In this document: piece after piece, positions 35,544-43,312 of the stretch
How positions within the stretch are numbered: the first letter of the stretch is position 1
Layout of the letters: each line of letters starts with the position of its first letter
Assembly (NCBI GenBank): GCA_963632935.1
Contig: CAVGWA010000005.1
Span: forward strand, 1-64,000
DNA length: 64,000 bases
Reading direction: 5' to 3'
Source of the DNA: Coprosoma sp963632935
GTDB lineage: Bacteria > Bacillota_I > Bacilli_A > RF39 > UBA660
Notes under the pieces: generated by a model
The model's database searches: none
What the model saw: the letters and a program-made list of their open reading frames with translations, nothing else
Told to the model about the DNA's origin: nothing
Program-made: the position numbers and the translations under genes

Positions 35544-35572
35544 ATTGTATTATTTTTAAAAATCTTGTTCAA
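35544..35572 (-). promoter_or_regulatory. ohyA promoter with overlapping inverted repeat
   Basis: On the minus strand TTGAAC (35567-35572), 17-base spacer, TACAAT (35544-35549). The halves AAGATT and AATCTT lie across the promoter region (35541-35566) as an inverted repeat and may be a TetR operator. A second inverted repeat TAGTGT / ACACTA lies further upstream near 35586-35612. Confidence 0.55.
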
Positions 35573-35666
35573 TAATCATTTTATCTAGTGTGTAAAAATA
35601 ACAAGACACTAAATTAAATTTGGAGTAATATCTATACATAAACAGTAAAATGTATATTAAATTTAA

Positions 35667-36152
35667 TTATAACAAATTAATCCAACTATTTATTTCATCT
35701 TCTGATGTAACAAGTTTATCACTATAGCTTTTAAAAACTATATTCATTTCATTTTTAATATTTGAATTTGGACATAAATTTTCTATTTCTTTAAATGTTC
35801 CACCAAGCCATCCAGCGTTAGTTGCATATGGAATTACTGTTTTTCCAGTTAAATTATTTTCTTTTAAAAACGTTCTAACTACTGGACAGATTGTGTACCA
35901 CCAAACCGGTGTTCCAATTATAATTTCATCATAATCATTTAAATCAATATTTATATTTTGAATTTCTGCTGTTTTTTTACTACTTTCATTATTTTGTTCT
36001 TCATCTACTACTGTTTGGTAATTATTGGAATATGGCTTGACTGGTTTCAATTCTAATATATCACAGTGCAATTTTCCTTTTATTTTTTCTGCTATTTTTC
36101 TTGTGTTTCCTGTATATGAAAAATGTATTATTAATTTTTTACTATTTTGCAT
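35667..36152 (-). CDS. flavodoxin
   Basis: 161 residues. FMN-binding loop FSYTGNTRKIA at residues 11-21 and the aromatic loops GTPVWWYTICP and TNAGWLGG are characteristic of the Flavodoxin_4-type family. It carries one or two electrons for reductive enzymes. It overlaps the upstream cupin gene by 11 bases. In the same unit lie a DXS-like enzyme and a MerR regulator. In the MEP pathway flavodoxin donates electrons to IspG and IspH, which is one possible reason for the grouping. Confidence 0.88.
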   Translation of the reverse strand: MQNSKKLIIHFSYTGNTRKIAEKIKGKLHCDILELKPVKPYSNNYQTVVDEEQNNESSKKTAEIQNINIDLNDYDEIIIGTPVWWYTICPVVRTFLKENNLTGKTVIPYATNAGWLGGTFKEIENLCPNSNIKNEMNIVFKSYSDKLVTSEDEINSWINLL

Positions 36153-36633
36153 CTTTATCTTCTTTACTTTCTAATTTATTATATTCCTCATCAGTAACTT
36201 TTTCACACCATTCATTTGATGTATTTTCTCCTGGCACTTCAACAGCCAAATGACTAAACCAACAATTTTTAGCTCCATGCCAATGTTTAATATTTGAAGG
36301 TATTTTTACAACATCTCCTGGTTTCAGACTTTGTGCCTCTTTGCCTTCTTCTTGGTACCAGCCTTCTCCATCAACACAAATTAGAATTTGGCCTCCACCT
36401 TTAGTTGCACGATGAATATGCCAATTATTTCTACAATTTGGTTCAAATGTTACATTTGTTATGGAAAAATTATCAGTTTGAGCTAGTAGTTTTAAATATG
36501 AATTTCCTACAAAATATTGTGCGAATTTTATGTTAGGATTTCCCATTCCAAACACTCCTCCATGTTTTTCTTTTATATCATCTTTATAAATTTCTTTGGC
36601 TAAATTGTCTCTGCCAGCTGTTTGTTTTATCAT
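36142..36633 (-). CDS. cupin-domain protein
   Basis: 163 residues. A single cupin fold with motif 1 CRNNWHIHRATKGGGQILIC (His ligands) and motif 2 PGDVVKIPSNIKHWHGA. Metal-binding ligands His, His, Gln/Glu and His appear kept. Similar proteins follow flavodoxin or reductase genes in MerR-controlled stress units and often pair with carboxymuconolactone decarboxylase-type peroxidases. The reaction is not known. AAAGGAAA lies upstream of the ATG. Confidence 0.8.
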   Translation of the reverse strand: MIKQTAGRDNLAKEIYKDDIKEKHGGVFGMGNPNIKFAQYFVGNSYLKLLAQTDNFSITNVTFEPNCRNNWHIHRATKGGGQILICVDGEGWYQEEGKEAQSLKPGDVVKIPSNIKHWHGAKNCWFSHLAVEVPGENTSNEWCEKVTDEEYNKLESKEDKDAK

Positions 36634-36654
36634 TTTATATTTCCTTTCAAATTT

Positions 36655-37035
36655 TTAATTTTCTGTAAAATCTTTTCTTTTACCATCTATAATTTCATTA
36701 TATAGTTTTACTTTATAATCTAATCTTTCAAGTGTTTGATTAATATTATTTTGTTTTTCTATTAATTTATTTTTCTGCATTTCTAAAAGTTGTTTTCTTT
36801 TTTCTACGGTTTTTTTTCCTTTTTCAAGTAAAGCCATGTATTCTATTAAAATTTCAATTTCTACGCCTGCTGTTCTCATGCACTTTACAAATTCTATTTT
36901 TTTGCATGTTTGTTCATTATAATTTCTTATACTGTTTGAATTTCTTGGAACATTTGAAATTAATCCAATTTTTTCATAATATCTTAGTGTATCTGGAGAT
37001 ATATTATATTTTTTACTTACTTCGGATATTGTCAT
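36655..37035 (-). CDS. MerR-family regulator, AdhR/NmlR subgroup
   Basis: 126 residues. N-terminal winged helix SKKYNISPDTLRYYEKIGLI, then the segment IEFVKCMRTAGVEIEILIEYM. The cysteine in FVKCMRTAG is residue 52, the position of the sensing cysteine in Bacillus AdhR, which responds to aldehydes and carbonyl stress. It lacks the multiple C-terminal cysteines of metal-sensing MerR proteins. The gene lies 14 bases after the DXS-like gene. A good operator of this subgroup lies in the promoter at 38851-38881, so the regulator likely controls its own operon. Confidence 0.88.
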   Translation of the reverse strand: MTISEVSKKYNISPDTLRYYEKIGLISNVPRNSNSIRNYNEQTCKKIEFVKCMRTAGVEIEILIEYMALLEKGKKTVEKRKQLLEMQKNKLIEKQNNINQTLERLDYKVKLYNEIIDGKRKDFTEN

Positions 37036-37049
37036 TGTTAGTCCTTTCT

Positions 37050-38810
37050 TTAAATCATTTTTCTTAAATCATCCACTATGTTTTCTTTAGTTATACCATT
37101 TTCTTTTAATAATTTTTCAACATCATATCTATCGTAAAAAGCTTTTTTTATTCCATAATTTTTTATTTTTATATTACTTTTTCCATAAAATCTAGCTATT
37201 TTTTCGCCAAATCCTCCATCTAATATTCCATCTTCAAGTGTGATTACAATATCATGGCTTTCTTTTAATTTTTCAAGTAACTCTATATCTAATCCTGTTA
37301 TATATCTTGGGTTTATTAGTGTCGCATTTATATTTAATTTATCAGATATTTCTTTTAGTATTTCTTCTGCTAATTGATAGAAATCACCTAGTGCGAGTAG
37401 TGCTATTTTTTCTCCTTGCTTTTCTACTTTGTATTTATTTAAATTACTATAGTCTTTTTCCACTTTTCTTTCATCTTTTATTACACCATTACAAGGAACA
37501 CGAACAGCAACTGGGTATTTATTTTGCTCGATACTCCAGTTTAGCATCGCAAAATATTCTTTTTTAGAAGTTGGTGCTAGATAAACCATATTAGGTATAT
37601 TTGAAATTAGTGGTATATCAAATATTCCCAGATGAGTAACATCATTCATGCCATATACAGATGCTGTATTTATTATTATTGTTGCGGGGTTGTTATTTAT
37701 ACATAAGTCTTGTGATAGTTGGTCATATGTTCTTTGAATAAAACTAGAATGAGTAGCGAAAATAGGTTTACCACCATTTGCAGCAATTCCAGATGCCATT
37801 GCAATACCATGTTCTTCGGCAATTCCTACATCTATAAATTGTTTTCCAGCAAGGGCTCTTTTTTCTTTTGTAAATCCAATATTTGATGGGACAGCTGCAA
37901 CTATTGTAACAACTTTTTCATCTTTTTTCATTTTTTCTAATAAAAAATCTGCAGTTAATGAAGCATAATTTTCTTTATTTAAATCAATTTTGATTTTTCC
38001 TGTTTCGATATCAAATGGCATAGTCCAATGCCATTTTTCTTTATTTCCTTCAGCTAGTTTGTAACCTTTTCCTTTTTTTGTATTTATATGAACTACTATT
38101 GGATGGTCTATATCTTTTACAATTTTAAATATTTCTATAAGTTTTTCGATGTTGTTTCCTTCTTGTACATATATGTAATCTAATCCCATTGCTTTGAATA
38201 AATTACATTCACTTTTTCCATTTGTTTCTCTTAGTTCTTTTAAATTTTTATATAATCCCCCATGATTTTCTGCAATTGACATATCATTATCATTAACTAT
38301 TATTATAAAATTAGTCTTTTGTTCACCTGCAAAATCTAATCCTTCTAGTGCTTCTCCGCCACTTAAAGAACCGTCACCTATAACTGCAATTACATTATAA
38401 TGTTCATTTTTTAAATCTCTTGCTTGAGCTAAACCTGAGGCTAAACTAATTGAAGTTGAAGTATGACCAATTCTAAAAAAGTCATGTTCACTTTCATTTT
38501 GGTCAGTATAACCTGTAACATCATCATACTTTTCTTCATATATAAAAGCATCTTTTCTTCCTGTTAATATTTTGTGAGTATAGCTTTGGTGTGAGACATC
38601 AAATACTATTTTATCTATTGGCGAGTTAAATACATAATGCATAGCAATAGTTGCCTCTACCATACCAAAATTTGGTCCAAAATGTCCTCCATGAATACTT
38701 AATTTTTTTAATAATACTTCCCTTATTTCTGAGCTTAATTTTTCTAAATTATCTTTCGATAAGTCTTTTAAATCTTCTGGCCCATTAATTTTATTTAATA
38801 TTTCTAACAT
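37050..38810 (-). CDS. 1-deoxy-D-xylulose-5-phosphate synthase family protein (DXS-like)
   Basis: 586 residues. Thiamine diphosphate enzyme of the DXS/transketolase group; real DXS joins pyruvate and glyceraldehyde 3-phosphate for isoprenoid synthesis. Seen: FDVSHQSYTHKILTGR, GHTSTSIS, thiamine motif GDGSLSGGEALEGLDFAG and IAEEHGIAMASGIA. Without gaps, the region normally reading DRAGxVGADGxTH reads NTASVYGMNDVTH; Arg420 and Asp427 of the E. coli enzyme, which bind glyceraldehyde 3-phosphate, become Thr and Asn. In the later RYPRG motif the second Arg is missing (RVPCNG). The acceptor may differ, perhaps another aldehyde. It heads a unit with merR, cupin and flavodoxin. It could still be the only DXS of the genome. 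Confidence 0.8.
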   Translation of the reverse strand: MLEILNKINGPEDLKDLSKDNLEKLSSEIREVLLKKLSIHGGHFGPNFGMVEATIAMHYVFNSPIDKIVFDVSHQSYTHKILTGRKDAFIYEEKYDDVTGYTDQNESEHDFFRIGHTSTSISLASGLAQARDLKNEHYNVIAVIGDGSLSGGEALEGLDFAGEQKTNFIIIVNDNDMSIAENHGGLYKNLKELRETNGKSECNLFKAMGLDYIYVQEGNNIEKLIEIFKIVKDIDHPIVVHINTKKGKGYKLAEGNKEKWHWTMPFDIETGKIKIDLNKENYASLTADFLLEKMKKDEKVVTIVAAVPSNIGFTKEKRALAGKQFIDVGIAEEHGIAMASGIAANGGKPIFATHSSFIQRTYDQLSQDLCINNNPATIIINTASVYGMNDVTHLGIFDIPLISNIPNMVYLAPTSKKEYFAMLNWSIEQNKYPVAVRVPCNGVIKDERKVEKDYSNLNKYKVEKQGEKIALLALGDFYQLAEEILKEISDKLNINATLINPRYITGLDIELLEKLKESHDIVITLEDGILDGGFGEKIARFYGKSNIKIKNYGIKKAFYDRYDVEKLLKENGITKENIVDDLRKMI

Positions 38811-38850
38811 TTTTATCCTCCTTTTTTAGGAAAATAAATTTCCCTCTTAT

Positions 38851-38881
38851 TTTATATTACTTGGAGTTTACTCTAAGTCAA
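38851..38881 (-). promoter_or_regulatory. MerR (AdhR/NmlR-type) promoter-operator of the DXS-like operon
   Basis: On the minus strand TTGACT (38876-38881) and TATAAA (38851-38856) are 19 bases apart, the long spacing typical of MerR-controlled promoters. Between them lies the near-perfect dyad CTTAGAGT-AA-ACTCCAAG (7 of 8 positions), the form bound by AdhR/NmlR proteins. Confidence 0.75.
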
Positions 38882-38897
38882 GAGTTTTTTTGAAATT

Positions 38898-38938
38898 TAA
38901 AAAAAATAGTGAACATTCACTACTTGACAAAGAACCTT
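38898..38938 (-). mobile_element. possible insertion-sequence end, solo
   Basis: Matches 20 of 21 bases of the stretch at 37-57. It begins GGTTCTTTGTCAA on the minus strand and truncates the histidine phosphatase remnant just after its HGG motif. A small inverted repeat AGTGAA / TTCACT follows. No second end or transposase is near; presumably the rest was deleted. Confidence 0.35.
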
Positions 38939-39320
38939 AATCCTCCGTGCGTTACTAACAAAATATTCTCATCTTTGTATTTTTTCTTCAATTCATCTAA
39001 AAGTTCTTTAATTCTTTGATAAACATCTTTCATAGATTCAAGTTCTGGTATTACAATCTGAATTATAATCCCAAAACACATTCCAATCCAAATTATCAAA
39101 TGGAATATTTTCATATATCCCCATATTTCTTTCTTTTAACCTATCTTCTATTAATACAGGAATACTCCTATCTAAGTCTAATTTTCTTAATTTTTTTCTA
39201 ACGTTAATAGCTTGATTCATTCCTTTTTTATTTAATGGTTAACTTAAATTAGCAATAATTCTATTTTTCCCTTGTTCCGTTTTTTCATTATATACACACT
39301 AATATGGTATAGGTAAACAT
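38920..39320 (-). pseudogene. histidine phosphatase (phosphoglycerate mutase-like) remnant
   Basis: Pieces of one gene appear in three frames on the minus strand. An ATG at 39320 begins MFTYTILV, then after loss of the RHG motif comes EKTEQGKNRIIANLS, a stop and PLNKKGMNQAINVRKKL. The central part with the SSPLxRAxQTA motif is missing. A further frameshift leads to IPELESMKDVYQRIKELLDE and NILLVTHGGL. The catalytic RHG histidine is gone. The product cannot be functional. The 3' end is cut by a possible IS end. GAGGAG before the ATG shows that it was once expressed. Confidence 0.75.
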
Positions 39321-39381
39321 ATTCTCCTCAAACAACCTCCATAAAATTTTATCACATTTTTTTTAAAAATAAGTGTTTTTT

Positions 39382-39407
39382 TATCAAAAATATACTTTTT
39401 TTTGATA
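39382..39407. repeat. inverted repeat after rlmD
   Basis: Perfect nine-base arms TATCAAAAA (39382-39390) and TTTTTGATA (39399-39407). It lies 38 bases after the rlmD stop and may help end transcription, although no separate T tract follows on the minus strand. Confidence 0.45.
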
Positions 39408-39444
39408 GTCACTGAACAGTTGATTTTCGTCTAAATATAAGGCA

Positions 39445-40620
39445 TTATTTAAATTTTAAAACACACACGCACTCTACGTGATGTGTTTGTGGGAACATAT
39501 CAAATGGTATAACTTTTATAACATCATATTTATCAAGCAATTTAATATCACGTGCTAAAGTTACTGGATCGCATGAAACATATATAATTTTTTTAGAATT
39601 AATTTTTAATATATCACCAATTGCTTGTTTAGTAAGTCCTGCTCTTGGTGGATCAACAACAATACAATCTGGTTTAAACGATAATTTATCTATTTCTTTA
39701 GAAACATCCCCACATATAAAATTAACATTATTAATATTATTTATTTTTTTATTTAAATTTGCACACTCAACTGCATCTTTATTTATTTCTATACCTAATA
39801 CACTTTTAACCTTTTGAGCTAAGAATAAACTAATTGTACCTGTACCACAATATAAATCTAATACGTTGTTGCCATCAATATTATTTAAAACTTCTTTATA
39901 AAGTTTTTCGGTTATTTCATTATTAACTTGAAAAAAAGCTTCGCTACCAACTAAAAATTTTAAATTATTAATATGATTATAAACATACTTTTTCCCATAT
40001 ACACAAATATTATTCATGTATATACTATCAGCATGTTTTTTCAAATTATCTATATTCATTTTTCCAGTAATTACTATCATAATCTCATCATATGATTTTA
40101 TAACAATTTCAGTAACATTATTTAAATTTTCTTTATTAAGTAAAGTAATTATTTCATTTATTTTTTCACTTGCTAGTTCATGTCTTTCAATAGCTACAAA
40201 GTCATGTGTTTTATTTTTATAATAACCACATTTTCCCTGCACCTTTAAAGTTACTTTATTTCTATAGTTCCAATTTTTATTACCAGAAATAATATGGTTT
40301 ACAATATTGTCCATATTTAAAAATTTTAAAAATATATTACGTAATTTTTCTTCTTTATATTCTAATTGTTTACTATATTTTAAGTGTTTTAAGTCACATC
40401 CACAATCTTCGTTTTTACATTTTCCTTCTACTTTATCAGGTGATTTTTTTATAATTTCTATTATTTTTCCTTCCATGTAATTCTTTTTTTCTAATGTTTT
40501 TATTACATATGCTTCTTCGCCTGGAAGCAAGTTTTTAACAAACATAATTTTATTATTAATTTTAACTATTCCTCTTCCAAAATTATCTAATTTTTCGCAT
40601 TCAACTAAAATCTTTTCCAT
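39445..40620 (-). CDS. rlmD: 23S rRNA (uracil-5-)-methyltransferase, RlmD/RlmCD family
   Basis: About 391 residues. Installs 5-methyluridine in rRNA with S-adenosylmethionine. N-terminal TRAM-type domain (GRGIVKINNKIMFVKNLLPG), iron-sulfur cysteines (CKNEDCGC), SAM motif DLYCGTGTISLFLA, VDPPRAGL and catalytic Cys in IIYVSCDPVTLARD. Members of this family can also modify tRNA. No Shine-Dalgarno sequence is visible; TATAAT lies seven bases before the ATG at 40620, so the message may be leaderless. It is divergent from the gerA operon. Confidence 0.9.
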   Translation of the reverse strand: MEKILVECEKLDNFGRGIVKINNKIMFVKNLLPGEEAYVIKTLEKKNYMEGKIIEIIKKSPDKVEGKCKNEDCGCDLKHLKYSKQLEYKEEKLRNIFLKFLNMDNIVNHIISGNKNWNYRNKVTLKVQGKCGYYKNKTHDFVAIERHELASEKINEIITLLNKENLNNVTEIVIKSYDEIMIVITGKMNIDNLKKHADSIYMNNICVYGKKYVYNHINNLKFLVGSEAFFQVNNEITEKLYKEVLNNIDGNNVLDLYCGTGTISLFLAQKVKSVLGIEINKDAVECANLNKKINNINNVNFICGDVSKEIDKLSFKPDCIVVDPPRAGLTKQAIGDILKINSKKIIYVSCDPVTLARDIKLLDKYDVIKVIPFDMFPQTHHVECVCVLKFK

Positions 40621-40627
40621 ATGAAAC

Positions 40628-40633
40628 ATTATA
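40628..40633 (-). promoter_or_regulatory. -10 box of rlmD, likely leaderless start
   Basis: TATAAT on the minus strand with only seven bases to the ATG, so the first transcribed base would be at or next to the A of ATG. The -35 region is poor. Confidence 0.45.
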
Positions 40634-40663
40634 ACATAATTTTAATATTAAATAGCCATAATA
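40634..40663 (+). promoter_or_regulatory. candidate sigma-G promoter of the gerACB operon
   Basis: ACATA (40634-40638), 18-base spacer, CATAATA (40657-40663). This fits the sigma-G pattern (-35 like gHATR, -10 CATWHTA) except for the first base. In AT-rich DNA such matches arise easily. Confidence 0.35.
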
Positions 40664-40685
40664 TAAAAAGAAAGAAAGGTATAAT

Positions 40686-42146
40686 ATGGAAAAAATATGT
40701 AAAAATGCGAAATTAGCCATTGAAAAGGTTAAGTTTATTTATGGTAATTCACCTGATATAAATACTCGTTTGATAAAGGTTAAAAATAAAAATGTTGGTG
40801 TGGTTTTTCTAGAAAGTTCTTCTGAGACTAAAACGATATCTGATTTTATAATTAAAGGTACTTTATATGCTAAAAATGATAAGTCTTTTTTTGAAAGTTT
40901 ATTTAGTGTTTTAAAAAACAGTTTATTTAATTGTCAGTTATTTACGATTAAAGATTTTAAACAGTTTCCTTTTTATCTTTCAAGTGGTTTTACTATTATT
41001 TGTGTGGATGGCGTAGATAAAGCTATTGTAATGGAAACGAGGGCTTCTTTGGATAGAGGTGTTAGTGAGGCAACTAGTGAGCCTGTTTTAAGAGGACCAA
41101 AAGATGGATTTACTGAAAGTCATTCTAAAAATCTAGGATTAATTAGAAAAAGAATTAAAGATGAAAATTTATGGTTTAAGGATTTAAAGATAGGTAGAAG
41201 AACGATGTCTAGAGTTACTATTGCTTATATTAATGGAATTGCGGATGAAAAAAAGTTAAATATAATTATGGATAGATTAAGTAAAATTGATATTGATGGG
41301 GTTTTGGATAGTGGTAATTTAAGAGATTATCTTCTTGATAAAAAATCTATTTTTCCACAAATTCAAAGTAGTGAAAGACCTGATGTCGCATCTGAGGCAC
41401 TTTTGGATGGTAAAATAATTATTTTTGTAGAAAATTCCCCTTTTGTTTTAATTTTACCTACTGTTTTTATTGATTATATTCATAGTTCGGCTGATAAAAA
41501 TCAAAAATCATCTAATGTTTCGATTACTAGATTACTTAGGTTACTTGCTTTAATTATAACTTTATTTACACCGGCTATTTATATTGCCATTACGACTTAT
41601 GATCAAAATACGATACCCGATAAATTATTAATTTCTATTGCTGTTCAAAGAGAGGGAGTTCCTTTCCCAACTGCCTTTGAAATTATTATGTTGGAAATTA
41701 TTTTTGAAATTATTAGGGAAAGTAATATTCGTTCTCCTAGTAGTATGTCGGCTGCAATGAGTATTGTTGGTGCTTTAGTTTTAGGTCAATCTGCAGTTGA
41801 TGCGGGTATTGTGTCACCAATAAGTGTTATTATTGTGGCTGTAACTTCTATTTGTAGTTTGATTTTTACTGATATTGATTTTATGAATGCAATTAGATCT
41901 TGGAGATTTTTGTTTATGCTTTCTGCAAGTCTTTTAGGTCTTATTGGAATAATGTGTATGAGTATTATTTGGCTTATTAAAATGGCAAGTTTAGAAAATT
42001 TATATACTAGTTATATCTCTCCTTTCGCTCCTTTTGATATTTATGGGCAGCAAAATGCGATTGTAAAATTTCCAAATAATAAGATGTTTATAAGGCCAAG
42101 ATATATTAGTAAAGAAAATCCACATAGACAAAGGAGAGGTTTATGA
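40686..42146 (+). CDS. gerKA: spore germination receptor subunit A (GerA/GerKA family)
   Basis: 486 residues. A large soluble N-terminal part with KTISDFIIKGTLYAK, ETRASLDRGVSEATSEPVLRGP and the DGRI-like DGKIIIFVENSPFVLILP is followed by about five membrane helices between residues 275 and 440, including the PFPTAFEIIMLEIIFEIIRES block. It sits in the spore inner membrane and detects germinants with the B and C subunits. The name gerKA is used in a family sense; the germinant is not known. First of three genes in the order A-C-B; it overlaps gerC by four bases. GAAAGG precedes the ATG. Confidence 0.93.
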   Translation: MEKICKNAKLAIEKVKFIYGNSPDINTRLIKVKNKNVGVVFLESSSETKTISDFIIKGTLYAKNDKSFFESLFSVLKNSLFNCQLFTIKDFKQFPFYLSSGFTIICVDGVDKAIVMETRASLDRGVSEATSEPVLRGPKDGFTESHSKNLGLIRKRIKDENLWFKDLKIGRRTMSRVTIAYINGIADEKKLNIIMDRLSKIDIDGVLDSGNLRDYLLDKKSIFPQIQSSERPDVASEALLDGKIIIFVENSPFVLILPTVFIDYIHSSADKNQKSSNVSITRLLRLLALIITLFTPAIYIAITTYDQNTIPDKLLISIAVQREGVPFPTAFEIIMLEIIFEIIRESNIRSPSSMSAAMSIVGALVLGQSAVDAGIVSPISVIIVAVTSICSLIFTDIDFMNAIRSWRFLFMLSASLLGLIGIMCMSIIWLIKMASLENLYTSYISPFAPFDIYGQQNAIVKFPNNKMFIRPRYISKENPHRQRRGL

Positions 42147-43312
42147 AGAAATTAATTTTATTTATTATTACTTTATTTTTATGTGGTTGTGGTAATTATG
42201 CGGAGTTAAATAAGTTATCTATTGTTACAGCTGTTGGTATTGATAAAAGTAATGATGGATATGAACTTAGTTTTTTAATTGCGAATGCTCCTAAGGCTGA
42301 GACAAGTAGTAAAGAGGGAGAAGCTAAAACTACTGTTTATAAAGGTAGTGGTAAAACGATACCTGAAGCTGCTCAAGCAATTGATCAGATAAGTCCTAAA
42401 AGGCTTTATTTTGGACATATTAATGTTGTTATTATATCTGAGGATATTGCTGAGGAAGGCTTTTTTAAGTCTGCTGATTGGCTTCTTAGAAATCCTCAAA
42501 CTAGAAAAAAGTTTTATCTTCTTCAAGCTAAAAATGTTAAAGCTGGCAATATTTTAAAGATTGTATCTCCACTTGAATCTTTTCCTTCTCAAAATATTGC
42601 GACTTTAATTGAATCTAATCAAAATTCTAAATCAATTGCAACTTCGATTAGTTATAGTACGTTTATTGGTACTTCTTTGCAACAAGGTTTAGATCCTGTT
42701 TTACCATCAATTACTATTAAAGGTAGTGTCAAAAAAGGAAGTAGTGAGAAGAATTTAGAAACAACGACGCCTGAGTCTTATCTTGCTTTAGGCCCTTTAG
42801 CCATTTATAGAAAAGATAAATTAAAAGGATTTGTTACAAAAAAAGAAAGTCAATCTATAAATATTTTGAAAAATGATACTAAGGAATTAAATTATACTAT
42901 AAAGTATAAGGGTGAAAATATTAGTATTGATTCTAGAAATTTAAAGACGATAATAAAGTATGATGGAGATAATAGTTTTAATATTAATGTATATGGTAAA
43001 GGAAATATTTATAATGTTAATGGAAATATTAATATTAAAGATTATAAGGTTTTAGAAAATATAGAAAAGGTTTGGAATAAACAAGCCAAAAAAGATTTAC
43101 AAAGGGTAATTTTAAAGATGAAAAAGAATTATAAAACTGATATATTTGGATTTGGGAATATTATTTATAAGAATAATCCAAAGAAATGGAAAAAAATAAA
43201 ATCAAAATGGAATGATAAATATTTTCCTAAAATTAATGTTAAAATTAACTGTAATTTAAATATTTCTGCAACCGGATCACTTGCTAAAACTATAAAGGAG
43301 GTGGCAAAATGA
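42143..43312 (+). CDS. gerKC: spore germination receptor lipoprotein subunit C (GerC family)
   Basis: 389 residues. Lipoprotein signal peptide MKKLILFIITLFLCGCG with the lipobox cysteine near residue 16. Typical GerC features follow: VTAVGIDKSNDGYELSFLIA, GSGKTIPEAAQAIDQISPKRLYFGH and IISEDIA near residues 85-115. It is anchored on the outer face of the spore inner membrane. It overlaps gerA and gerB by four bases on either side, so the three are made together. Confidence 0.93.
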   Translation: MKKLILFIITLFLCGCGNYAELNKLSIVTAVGIDKSNDGYELSFLIANAPKAETSSKEGEAKTTVYKGSGKTIPEAAQAIDQISPKRLYFGHINVVIISEDIAEEGFFKSADWLLRNPQTRKKFYLLQAKNVKAGNILKIVSPLESFPSQNIATLIESNQNSKSIATSISYSTFIGTSLQQGLDPVLPSITIKGSVKKGSSEKNLETTTPESYLALGPLAIYRKDKLKGFVTKKESQSINILKNDTKELNYTIKYKGENISIDSRNLKTIIKYDGDNSFNINVYGKGNIYNVNGNINIKDYKVLENIEKVWNKQAKKDLQRVILKMKKNYKTDIFGFGNIIYKNNPKKWKKIKSKWNDKYFPKINVKINCNLNISATGSLAKTIKEVAK

